Source of the DNA: Synaphobranchus kaupii | Lineage: Eukaryota > Chordata > Actinopteri > Anguilliformes > Synaphobranchidae | Length of the DNA: 64,000 nt | Assembly (NCBI GenBank): GCA_029718625.1 | Contig: CM056387.1 | Coordinates: forward strand, 35,243,409-35,307,408 | Direction: 5' to 3' | Shown here: in pieces, positions 47,693-57,750 of the stretch | Numbering within the stretch: the first letter of the stretch is position 1 | Layout: each line of letters begins with the position of its first letter | Program-made: the position numbers and the translations under genes | Notes under the pieces: model-generated | What the model was told of the DNA's origin: nothing | Database searches by the model: none | The model's input: the letters and a program-made list of their open reading frames with translations, nothing else

Positions 47693-48475
47693 CACTGGTC
47701 TAAAGAACATTCTGGGCCTTTTTCACAGGCTCTGAGGAAAACGCCACACAGGTGGAAGGCAGACATAAATAGTCCTTGTCCTCAATTGTAGTCACATAAC
47801 TGAGGACACAGTAACCCCTAAATTCAGTTCCCATGTAAGTACAGTTTCCATCTCACAGCGGGTTCCATTTCAAGGTGTAGTTTGACAGAAAGGTTTTGAC
47901 AGAAATATATTGCATAAGGCAGTTCTGTGCAGAATATTCCAGAGAGAATATAATGATTATGCACTGTTCAATAGTCAAAGTGGTTTAACTCCCTTCAATC
48001 GCTTCCTGTGAGGAATCCATGTTCGAATCTGGGTATAAAGCGAACTGCACCATAATATCGCAGTCATACATGTTTCTTAATGTATAGGGTGCATTGCCTA
48101 TAATGGTGTGTGCATTTAATAATAATAACGCATTTAATAATGATTTGCGTGATATAACATTTCATTTACAGATTGATTGCTAATCACTTGGGTAACACAG
48201 CATAGTTTATGGGTGCACACAGAGGTCCTGATTGCTGTATTGCCCAATAAAATCCCCTCAGGTCCATAGTGGGTTAAGCTCTATATTGAGTAGTTGCTAT
48301 TGCTTTATACTCTAATTTAATGATATGAAGGATATTGATTGATGAGAAAATGTAATGGTGTTGCTATTTTATGTATTTTAGTGGATGATATATCCATTAT
48401 TATTAATTCCTCTGTAAATATCACTGGCCATTGGCTTTAGGCAGGACTTACACTGAGTTAATTCCTATAAAATAG
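47693..48475. other. Unassigned spacer
   Basis: About 780 bp, no recognised feature. Confidence 0.45.
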
Positions 48476-48479
48476 TGGG

Positions 48480-48497
48480 TTAGGGTTAGGGTTAGGG
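48480..48497. repeat. (TTAGGG)3 telomere-like patch
   Basis: Three exact TTAGGG hexamers ending inside the left arm of the next element. Confidence 0.9.
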
Positions 48498-48673
48498 TCC
48501 CCAACCCTGTTCCTGGAAATCTACCATCGTTTTCATTTGAACCCTATTTTGTCACACATGATTCTACTAATTATCAGCTCAATGAGATCTCTAGCAATTG
48601 AAGGAAGTGTGCTTTGTTAGGGTTGGTGTGAAAACCTACAAGACGGTAGATCTCCAGGAACAGGGGTGGGGAC
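48496..48673. mobile_element. 178-bp foldback MITE
   Basis: Left end GGTCCCCAACCCTGTTCCTG and right end CAGGAACAGGGGTGGGGACC are about 30-bp inverted repeats enclosing 118 bp of AT-rich DNA. No ORF; superfamily not assigned. Confidence 0.7.
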
Positions 48674-48708
48674 CACAGCGATACAAGAATGTATTCTGAC
48701 TACAAATG

Positions 48709-49665
48709 GAGTACATTAGTACATAGTACATTAGTACTGCATTGAGTACACTAACGAGGCAGACGTGTATTATGAGTACTGCACTGAGTACACTAACGAG
48801 GCAGACGTGTATTATGAGTACTGCACTGAACACTAACGAGGCAGACGTGTATTATGAGTACTGCACTGAGTACACTAACGAGGCAGACGTGTATTATGAG
48901 TACTGCACTGAGTACACTAACGAGGCACACGTGTATTATGAGTACTGCATTGAACACTAACGAGACAGACGTGTATTATGAGTACTGCACTGAGTACACT
49001 AACGAGGCAGATGTGTATTATGAGTACTGCATTGAGTACACTAACGAGGCAGACGTGTATTATGAGTACTGCACTGAGTACACTAACGAGGCAGACGTGT
49101 ATTATGAGTACTGCACTGAACACTAACGAGGCAGACGTGTATTATGAGTACTGCACTGAACACTAACGAGGCAGACGTGTATTATGAGTACTGCACTGAG
49201 TACACTAACGAGGCAGACGTGTATTATGAGTACTGCACTGAACACTTACGAGGCAGACGTGTATTATGAGTACTGCACTGAGTACACTAACGAGGCAGAT
49301 GTGTATTATGAGTACTGCATTGAGTACACTAACGAGGCAGACGTGTATTATGAGTACTGCACTGAGTACACTAACGAGGCAGACGTGTATTATGAGTACT
49401 GCACTGAACACTAACGAGGCAGACGTGTATTATGAGTACTGCACTGAGTACACTAACGAGGCAGACGTGTATTATGAGTACTGCATTGAACACTAACGAG
49501 GCAGACGTGTATTATGAGTACTGCATTGAACACTAACGAGGCAGACGTGTATTATGAGTACTGCACTGAGTACACTAACGAGGCAGACGTGTATTATGAG
49601 TACTGCATTGAGTACACTAACGAGGCAGACGTGTATTATGAGTACTGCACTGAACACTAACGAGG
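48709..49665. repeat. 42/40-bp minisatellite, ~23 copies
   Basis: Unit ACTAACGAGGCAGACGTGTA then TTATGAGTACTGCACTGAGT AC; GAACACTAAC variants are shorter. Unit order is duplicated: the 48,917-49,123 stretch closely matches 49,205-49,411, a 288-bp shift. ORFs on both strands are artefacts. Confidence 0.97.
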
Positions 49666-49692
49666 TGTGGGCAGTCTTTAATGAGCACCAGT

Positions 49693-49810
49693 GATCTCTA
49701 ACAGGCTGAGGGGTATCATGGGGGATGTAGTCTTTAATCTCTAACAGGCTGAGGGGTATCATGGGGGATGTAGTCTTTAATCTCTAACAGGCTGAGGGGT
49801 ATCATGGGGG
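49693..49810. repeat. 43-bp tandem repeat, ~3 copies
   Basis: TCTCTAACAGGCTGAGGGGT then ATCATGGGGGATGTAG; three copies, last truncated. Confidence 0.94.
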
Positions 49811-50123
49811 AATTGCCTCATTTGCATCGAGTGAATAACATGGGAGGGTTTCATTATTTTGACATTTTTAAAGGAACCATTATTTAATCAACTGAATTAC
49901 CAAATTCTCCAATCTCCGGTACAGCCGATTCAGTCTGAGTAACGCAAATCTGATTACCATGTTGGAAAGGGCCTTTTACACATCTTCTCCATCTAGCTGA
50001 ACATTTATACAGCATTTATACAGCTCTCTCACTATAAAACTGCCTGCAAAACAAGAATATTCATTATTATTCTCTTACTACCATAAAATCCCTTCCTGAA
50101 ACACAAAATGTATGAACGTATGT
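49811..50123. other. Unassigned spacer
   Basis: About 310 bp, no recognised feature. Confidence 0.4.
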
Positions 50124-50143
50124 ATGTGTGAGTGTGAGTGTAT

Positions 50144-50188
<45 letters not shown>

Positions 50189-50197
50189 TGTGTGTGA

Positions 50198-50269
<72 letters not shown>

Positions 50270-50337
50270 GTGCAAGATGCCAGCAAACAAACAACAGAGT
50301 TAAACACACACACACACACACATACACACAGCACAGT

Positions 50338-50372
<35 letters not shown>

Positions 50373-50396
50373 TAAAGACAAACACACACAAAGTTA
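50124..50396. repeat. (TG)n and (CA)n microsatellite pair
   Basis: TG-rich tract 50,124-50,272 and CA-rich tract 50,302-50,396 on the same strand are separated by a 30-bp spacer, so they could form a large imperfect hairpin. GAGTTAAACACACAC / GAGTTAAAGACAAAC repeats within the CA part. Confidence 0.95.
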
Positions 50397-50446
50397 CGCA
50401 CGCACGCGTTCTTCCCCCAGCAGCTAGGAGAGGAACATTGGGATTA

Positions 50447-51135
50447 CAGTTTTTCTCTATTGTTTAGACACTTTTTAAAATTAAAACTTATTTCTCAAAA
50501 TTGTAAACACAAAATCCACACGGTCAACACTTTCTGCAAAACTTCATGTATATCTTGTCAAAATCAAGCACTATTTTCAAAACCATACACTCTCATCCCA
50601 AAATGACATTTTTCCTTCAAATAATAAACACTAGTCAACAAATGAATACAAATTATAAATGCCAATTACACACTGGTTTAAAAAATCAAAGATACTATTA
50701 CCATTATATTAGTTAGGCTTCAGAATTGTTTGAGTGTACTGGCCAACTCAAATATTGTTATTTTTCATTTTACCAAATTGTAGTAGAGAGAAAAAATGTA
50801 GTAGAGAGAAAAATAAAAACAAACAATGAAAAAAATAAAAATAAACTGTACTGGGAGTAAACAAAAAATGTAAAAGTAAAACCAAAAATAAATTAGTTTG
50901 GTCTCTGCTCTTGATCAGGCCACATTTTCTCATGTACATCACACATTATATTTTTTCTGGCCAAGCAGTGAGAGAAGTGTCTTTTGGAATGACACAGCCA
51001 CCCTTGGCATGACTGAGAAATGAAAAGGCAATGCTTTCATTTAACCAACTTCGAAACAGAGCATCACAGTGGAAACTCACATTGTCCCATATGACAACGC
51101 ATGTGAGCTGCTCTGGTCTATTTTGTGTGTGTGTG
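50447..51135 (-). mobile_element. Tc1/IS630-type transposon, 3' part
   Basis: A terminus starting TA-CAGTTTTTCTCTATTG at 50,445 and AT-rich non-coding DNA precede a minus-strand transposase relic (50,880-51,135). The upstream half is missing; a TG/CA-rich tract starts at about 51,122. Confidence 0.7.
50880..51135 (-). pseudogene. IS630/Tc1-type transposase, C-terminal relic
   Basis: The minus strand encodes CVVIWDNVSFHCDALFRSWL, matching the second catalytic Asp block (V-x-W-D-N-x-S-F-H) of IS630-like fish transposases. A decayed stretch ends in SLTAWPEK. After a frameshift at the stop near 50,946 it continues CDVHEKMWPDQEQRPN, the usual C-terminal tail. The PPYSPFLNPIE catalytic Glu block is not recognisable. 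Inactive. Confidence 0.75.
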
Positions 51136-51603
51136 TGCACATGTGAGTGTGTATATGCGTGTTTCTGTGTGTATGTGCATGTGTGTGTCTGTGTAAATGC
51201 GTGTGGAGCTAATTTCTGCAGCACAGTAAGGCTGGTAAGATGCTAAGACCATGCTTGGCTACTCTGAGCTGCAGAGGGGACAGGTTCTCCTGTATCTGCT
51301 CCATGTAGGGGTGGCTTCAGTACGTACACGAGGGATACTGCCAGCTTAGCTTGTGCACACTATGATGTCCTACTGTGGTCCCCTTGTAGTAGTATAAATT
51401 AGGTACTCTGCAGTACAGGAATCATCGAGTATTGATATTTTACAGTAAATAACAACAGAGCAGGTTTACCTATTCTCATTTCTAAATGCTCGTCAGCCAT
51501 TGTTCTCCACATACAGGAGAGCTCACATTTTGCCCTTTTATTTGTGTTAAAGCTCTGATTGCTGATTGAATAATTAAATCAACTAGTGTTTTACCTGTGA
51601 AGA
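51136..51603. other. Unassigned spacer
   Basis: A TG-rich irregular tract to about 51,207, then 400 bp without a recognised feature. Confidence 0.45.
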
Positions 51604-52755
51604 ATGTGTGTGTTACTGTACAGCACACACACACATCCCCTCAGCTTCACAAACAGTGTGTGTTACTGTGTTACTGTACAGCACACACACACATCCCCTC
51701 AGGTTCACAAACAGTGTGTGTTACTGAACAGCACACAGACACATCCCCTCAGCTTCACAAACAGTGTGTGTTACTGTACAGCACACACACACACATCCCC
51801 TCAGCTTCACAAACAGTGTGTGTTACTGTACAGCACACAGACACATCCCCTCAGCTTCACAAACAGTGTGTGTTACTGTACAGCACACACACACACACAT
51901 CCCCTCAGCTTCACAAACAGTGTGTGTTACTGTACAGCACACACACACACACATCCCCTCAGCTTCACAAACAGTGTGTGTTACTGTACAGCACACACAC
52001 ACACACACATCTCCTCAGCTTCACAAACAGTGTGTGTTACTCTACAGCACACACACACATCCCCTCAGCTTCACAAACAGTGCGTGTTACTGTACAGCAC
52101 ACACACACATCCCCTCAGCTTCACAAACAGTGTGTGTTACTGTACAGCACACAGACACATCCCCTCAGCTTCACAAACAGTGTGTGTTACTGTACAGCAC
52201 ACAAACACATCCCCTCAGCTTCACAAACAGTGTGTGTTACTGTACAGCACACAGACACATCCCCTCAGGTTCACAAACAGTGTGTGTTACTGTACAGCAC
52301 ACAGACACATCCCCTCAGCTTCACAAACAGTGTGTGTTACTGTACAGCACACACACACACACACACATCCCCTCAGCTTCACAAACAGTGTGTGTTACTG
52401 TACAGCACACAGACACATCCCCTCAGCTTCACAAACAGTGTGTGTTACTGTACAGCACACAGACACATCCCCTCAGCTTCTCAAACAGTGTGTGTTACTG
52501 TACAGCACACAGACACATCCCCTCAGCTTCACAAACAGTGTGTGTTACTGTACAGCACACAGTCACACATCCCCTCAGCTTCACAAAGAGTGTGTGTTAC
52601 TGTACAGGACACACACACACATCCCCTCAGCTTCACAAACAGTGTGTGTTACTGTACAGGACACACACATCCCCTCAGCTTCACAAACAGTGTGTGTTAC
52701 TGTACAGCACACACACACACATCCCCTCAGCTTCACAAACAGTGTGTGTTACTGT

Positions 52756-52791
<36 letters not shown>

Positions 52792-52797
52792 CAGCTT
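51604..52797. repeat. ~50-bp minisatellite with internal (CA)n, ~24 copies
   Basis: Unit CCCCTCAGCTTCACAAACAG then TGTGTGTTACTGTACAGCAC and (AC)n ACAT. Length varies through the CA tract and an ACAGACAC variant. All three plus frames are open for 381-407 codons because the strand lacks in-phase stops; artefacts. Confidence 0.97.
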
Positions 52798-52866
52798 CAT
52801 AGGACCGTGGGGAATTCAGAGCAGTGACAGCAGCATAAATTACACAGTAACGCCTCTTTCTGTGGC

Positions 52867-53857
52867 CCTCTGTGGAGTTTACATACACCAGTGTAATGAT
52901 GGTGTATGATTTGGCTCTGTGGAGTTTACACACACCAGTGTAATAATGGTGTATGATTTGGCTCTGTGGAGTTTACACACACCAGTGTAATAATGTTGTA
53001 TGATTTGGCTCTGTGGAGTTTACACACAACAGTGTAATGATGGTGTATGATTTGGCTCTGTGGAGTTTACACACAACAGTGTAATGATGTTGTATGATTT
53101 GGCTCTGTGGAGTTTACACACAACAGTTTAATAATGGTGTATGATTTGGCTCTGTGGAGTTTACACACAACAGTGTAATGATGGTGTATGATTTGGCTCT
53201 GTGGAGTTTACACACAACAGTGTAATGATGTTGTATGATTTGGCTCTGTGGAGTTTACACACAACAGTGTAATGATGGTGTATGATTTGGCTCTGTGGAG
53301 TTTACACACAACAGTGTAATGATGTTGTATGATTTGGCTCTGTGGAGTTTACACACAACAGTGTAATGATGGTGTATGATTTGGCTCTGTGGAGTTTACA
53401 CACAACAGTGTAATAATGTTGTATGATTTGGCTCTGTGGAGTTTACACACAACAGTGTAATAATGGTGTATGATTTGGCTCTGTGGAGTTTACACACAAC
53501 AGTGTAATGATGGTGTATGATTTGGCTCTGTGGAGTTTACACACACCAGTGTAATAATGTTGTATGATTTGGCTCTGTGGAGTTTACACACAACAGTGTA
53601 ATAATGTCGTATGATTTGGCTCTGTGGAGTTTACACACAACAGTGTAATAATGGTGTATGATTTGGCTCTGTGGAGTTTACACACAACAGTGTAATGATG
53701 GTGTATGATTTGGCTCTGTGGAGTTTACACACAACAGTGTAATGATGGTGTATGATTTGGCTCTGTGGAGTTTACACACACCAGTGTAATAATGGTGTAT
53801 GATTTGGCTCTGTGGAGTTTACACACAACAGTGTAATGATGGTGTATGATTTGGCTG
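52867..53857. repeat. 47-bp minisatellite, ~21 copies
   Basis: Unit ATGATTTGGCTCTGTGGAGT then TTACACACAACAGTGTAATG; CACCAG, AATAATG and TTGTATG variants alternate. Confidence 0.97.
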
Positions 53858-53893
53858 TGTGTAGCGTGAGTTTCCAGGTGAGTTTACGTATAT

Positions 53894-55594
53894 ATGGAAT
53901 GTACAGTCCTGACTGTACTCATGCTGGGGAGGAGTGCCTGTCAATATGAAAATGCCCCATCATCACAGAATGAGGAACCTGGCACTGATCCCATCTATAT
54001 TTCACAGCCTTCAGTCACCAGACACAAAGCACAAAGCATTATGGGATGTCCCAGAAATAACGCCCCAAACAGCGCTTTTCACTTCACTCAACACCAGTGG
54101 ACTGACTTTCTTGTGGAAGAGCGGTGTGGTATTACGACTGTGTGGAAGCAGGTGACTGTTATGAAATGGGCTGTTGACTTTTCCCAGGATAACCTGTATC
54201 TGGCCGCTGTCACTCCCATCCTTAAAAAGCCCTCCCTCGACCCAACCATCCTCACCAACTACCGCCCCATCTCCAACCTACCATTCCTGTCCAAAACCCT
54301 AGAACGAATTGTCGCCGCCCAACTTCACTCCCATCTTCAGTCCTACAATCTTTATGAACCCCTTCAGTCTGGTTTCCGCCCCCTCCATAGCACTGAAACC
54401 GCTCTTGTCAAAGTCACCAATGATCTCCTCACCTCTGCTGATTCAGGTGCCCTTAACATCCTGCTGCTCCTGGACCTTAGTGCCGCTTTTGACACTGTGG
54501 ACCACTCCATCCTCCTTCAAAGGCTGGGGCAGCTGGGTGTTGAGGGCACCGCACTTGACTGGTTCACCTCATACCTCTCTGGCAGACAACAATTCATCTC
54601 TCTCTCCGGTCACACCTCCTCCCTTTCCCCTGTCACGCAGGGGGTCCCCCAGGGCTCGGTCCTCGGGCCCCTGCTCTTCATCTGTTACATATTTCCCCTT
54701 GGTCACATCATCCGCAAATTTAACATGGACTTCCACTGCTACGCCGACGACACTCAGATTTACATTAGCACAAAATCCATTCAGAACCCACCCCTCACCC
54801 ACATTAATACCTGCATCTCCACAATTAAAACCTGGCTGACCCATAATTTCCTCAAACTCAACAGTGACAAAACTGAACTCCTACTCATTGGCACCAAATC
54901 CACACTTTCAAAGACCGGCCCCATCTCACTCACCATCGATGACTCAACCATCACTCCCTCCCCCCTGGCACGCAACCTTGGTTTCATCCTTGACCCCACC
55001 CTCTCCTTTGTCCCCCATGTCAGCTCTGTCATCAAGACCTCATACTTCCACCTCCGCAATATTGCCAAAATCAGACACTGCCTCTCCCCCTCTGCTGCTG
55101 AAAACCTCATTCACGCCTTTATCTCCTCCCGCCTCGATTATTGCAACTCCCTTCTTACTGGTATCACCTCCCACTCCCTCCATAGACTCCAAATGGTCCA
55201 GAACTCCGCTGCCCGTCTACTCACTCACACCCGGTCCCGTGAACACATCACCCCTGTACTCCAATCTCTTCACTGGCTCCCCATCAAAGAGCGCATTAAC
55301 TTTAAAGTTCTCCTCCTCACCTTTAAAGCCCTCCACAGCCTGGCCCCCCCCTACCTGACTGACCTCCTCTTGCCCCTCCGCCCCACCCGAACCCTCCGCT
55401 CTTCCGCCACCACCACCCTCTTCATACCACTTTCCAAACTCAAAACCTTTGGCGATCGAGCCTTTTCCAGGACTGCACCCCGACTCTGGAACTCACTCCC
55501 ACAAACCGTCAGAGACTCACCCACACTCCCCACTTTCAAATCCCGGCTAAAAACATTTCTTTTCTCCCAAGCCTACAACCTCCCCTACCCCTAA
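53894..55594 (+). CDS. L2 LINE ORF2 fragment: reverse transcriptase core and C terminus
   Basis: The 566-codon open frame starts at an ATG (53,894) in non-LINE flanking DNA; only about the last 465 residues are L2. In order: VTPILKKPSLDP (about 106), the first RT catalytic block LLLLDLSAAFDTVDHS (about 190-205), GVPQGSVLGPLLF (about 250), catalytic YADD (about 283-286), then KLNSDKTELL, SRLDYCNSLL, LQSLHWLPI and the closing APRLWNSLPQTV ... FKSRLKTFLF. The endonuclease and the N-terminal part of RT are missing, so the copy cannot move by itself. The RT catalytic residues are intact. The in-frame 100-codon upstream extension is most likely chance. Confidence 0.85.
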   Translation: MECTVLTVLMLGRSACQYENAPSSQNEEPGTDPIYISQPSVTRHKAQSIMGCPRNNAPNSAFHFTQHQWTDFLVEERCGITTVWKQVTVMKWAVDFSQDNLYLAAVTPILKKPSLDPTILTNYRPISNLPFLSKTLERIVAAQLHSHLQSYNLYEPLQSGFRPLHSTETALVKVTNDLLTSADSGALNILLLLDLSAAFDTVDHSILLQRLGQLGVEGTALDWFTSYLSGRQQFISLSGHTSSLSPVTQGVPQGSVLGPLLFICYIFPLGHIIRKFNMDFHCYADDTQIYISTKSIQNPPLTHINTCISTIKTWLTHNFLKLNSDKTELLLIGTKSTLSKTGPISLTIDDSTITPSPLARNLGFILDPTLSFVPHVSSVIKTSYFHLRNIAKIRHCLSPSAAENLIHAFISSRLDYCNSLLTGITSHSLHRLQMVQNSAARLLTHTRSREHITPVLQSLHWLPIKERINFKVLLLTFKALHSLAPPYLTDLLLPLRPTRTLRSSATTTLFIPLSKLKTFGDRAFSRTAPRLWNSLPQTVRDSPTLPTFKSRLKTFLFSQAYNLPYP

Positions 55595-55912
55595 ATGACC
55601 CTCCTCCGTTTCTCCTCCCACCCTAACCATCTGCTCAGCCTCCCCTCTTCTTCTCTCTCCTCTCCTCTCACCCCGTCCACCATGTTATTTTCTGTGAATT
55701 TTGTACATGTTTATTTACTGTCCCAGTTGTTTTTTGTTTATTTTGTGTGTTCCACCAGCCAGTTACTCCACCTTCATCTCATTTGTTACCATCTCTCCTT
55801 TTGTCCTGTTGTCTTTTGTGTTTCTGTTCCCCCCTCACAAATTCTGTAAGCGACCTTGGGTTCGGAAAGGCGCTATATAAATAAAATGTATTATTATTAT
55901 TATTATTATCTG
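54197..55912 (+). mobile_element. 5'-truncated L2-type LINE
   Basis: Homology begins about 54,203 within the reverse transcriptase region and runs through the ORF2 stop (55,594), a 300-bp 3' UTR and the tail GGCGCTATATAAATAAAATG followed by (ATT)n. TATCTG occurs at 54,197-54,202 and again at 55,907-55,912, a possible short target duplication. The lack of frame breaks suggests a fairly recent insertion. Confidence 0.88.
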
Positions 55913-56640
55913 AAGGCTTCCCTCAAACACAAAGACCCATTTTCTGGGCAGTTCGATAAACATGGTTTATAGACAAACCGTTATGTTTTTTTGCATTTAC
56001 AAAGTTAGCAATGAGGCCTACAATTTAGCCTGGGAGAGTATGGTAAGAATTATGGGCACTGTGCAAGCAATTAGAAATGATTCAGGGAAATGTGCGTCCG
56101 TAATTTAATCAGTGAGGGAAAGAAAAACAGACGTACACACTCACATTAGAGCTGTTTCTGCCGTTCACTTGCTGGATAAATATTGCTGAACAGGGAGGGT
56201 AAAATGGAATGCAGAATGTAGTGTAAAATGGCGAGTTGTACAGGGTCCAGTTCATTTCGTTCATTGCAGAAATTTGTCCCTATTTTATTCTAACATTTTG
56301 TCTCTCAGTGACCATGCAATGAAAAATTATCTGTACATATCACAATCCCTTTCCAGTTTCTGTTAATGACACCAAGAAAGGCCTGAACAATCTATGCTGG
56401 AGTAGAAATCACACTTTGAATATGCAATCATGCTTTTTATCACTGAACAGCACATATGAATATTCAACGCATTTCCATTAGCCAAATTATTTCAAAACGT
56501 TCTCTTGCCTCACATACACACTCATTAAAATGCTTCAGTGCAACACTATAATACACTATAATACACTATAATACACTATAATACACTATAATACACTATA
56601 ATACGTCTGTTCTGTGGGGGTTTTCTGTGAGATATTCAGG
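55913..56640. other. Unassigned spacer with short repeat
   Basis: No gene. ACACTATAAT is repeated about six times at 56,540-56,604. Confidence 0.6.
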
Positions 56641-56676
56641 TGAATGTGAGGGTTGTGTTAAGGTTTGGAGAACCAG

Positions 56677-57030
56677 ATGCGACCAATAAGGAGTCTAAAA
56701 GCGTATCTAGAAAGATACGCCACAAACGCGGAAGTAGCCGCACCAGAGGAGAGGAAAACAAAAGAACGGGAGCAAAACTTCCCTAGCACAAGCCAAATCA
56801 AAGCAACCTCAAAAGGAGGCAAGTCTCGAAAAACAGCGAGAACGAATAACAAAAGAACCTCACGCACTAAAGCATTAGACGTAACTGGAGGGAGAGAAAC
56901 AAAGCAAAAACTCGATAAAACGAGCGAAGGAAAAGAACAGAAAAGAAAAACCTGTTATCTTGTGGTGAAAGAGCTGAAACAAAAGGTAACGGGCAACAAG
57001 AATAAGGATAAAGAGAAAGATTGGAAATAA
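56677..57030 (+). CDS. Unrecognised Lys/Arg-rich ORF, 117 codons
   Basis: From the ATG at 56,677 it begins MRPIRSLKAYLERYATNA and ends KNKDKEKDWK. Roughly a third of residues are Lys or Arg, and there are no hydrophobic segments, cysteines of note or known domain. An in-frame TTG lies 12 bases upstream. It is one of the few ORFs here not caused by a tandem array, but codon-scale composition (A-rich) alone could leave it open. It may belong to a mobile element: a TATA-like CTATTTATAACC (57,190-57,201) reads as TATAAATAG on the minus strand. I do not assign a function. Confidence 0.2.
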   Translation: MRPIRSLKAYLERYATNAEVAAPEERKTKEREQNFPSTSQIKATSKGGKSRKTARTNNKRTSRTKALDVTGGRETKQKLDKTSEGKEQKRKTCYLVVKELKQKVTGNKNKDKEKDWK

Positions 57031-57750
57031 AAGAGAAAACCAATCTAAATCCTAATTCTCTAACCGGACTTGCTGCGTTTCTTATTCGTACGAACCAGAA
57101 ATGCAGCGACCGAATTTCCTATACCATACCGACTTCGTTGTCAACATAGCAAAGACAATATCGAAGTACCGGAATGCAGACGGCCTGGGCTATTTATAAC
57201 CGGCAGGAAACCCGAAACAGGTGCAAGGAATAATTGCCGGGCGAGATACAAACACCAGGACGGAGGCGGAAAAAATTCAATAGAGTGTCACAATGACGCC
57301 ACAAGGAAAACCAAACGGCGAAACAGCAAAAGCTCCTAAAAACCGCGACAGTGAAGCACCTCAACGTGCATCAGCTGCAGTAACAGCTGCATGAAAAAGG
57401 AAACCAGGCCTAAAGATGAAATAAAAGGTTAAATAAAGTCTCGGACGGTATACAATCCTCTATTCTTTCACTGCTATTTTTTTTATTTTATGTTAAAACA
57501 AAACTGCAAGGATGAGAATTTACACTTTAAAGAATTTTTCAGCATAAGCCCCACCCACCCCAGACCTTTTAGCCTCTTCTCCTCTGTGCCATTTGGCTTT
57601 TTATGAAAATGAATTTTCTTTGTTAAGATGAAAACAAAGACGGGCCATAGATATAGGGCTAGCCTGTTCCCATCTACAAAAAATAAAAAGCCATGTTCAC
57701 ACTTTGAGTCCAGTTTGTGTGAAGCCAGTGTGTGGCATGGAAGCGCTTAT
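57031..57750. other. Unassigned sequence
   Basis: Contains an 89-codon ORF (57,070-57,339) without a recognised domain, and GGAAACCCGAAACAGGTGCA (57,206), similar to 9,403-9,425. May be a decayed dispersed element. Confidence 0.35.

Noticed and set aside
51597..52909. Three overlapping ORFs of 381-407 codons
   Set aside because: All plus frames of the ~50-bp repeat are open simultaneously; not a gene.
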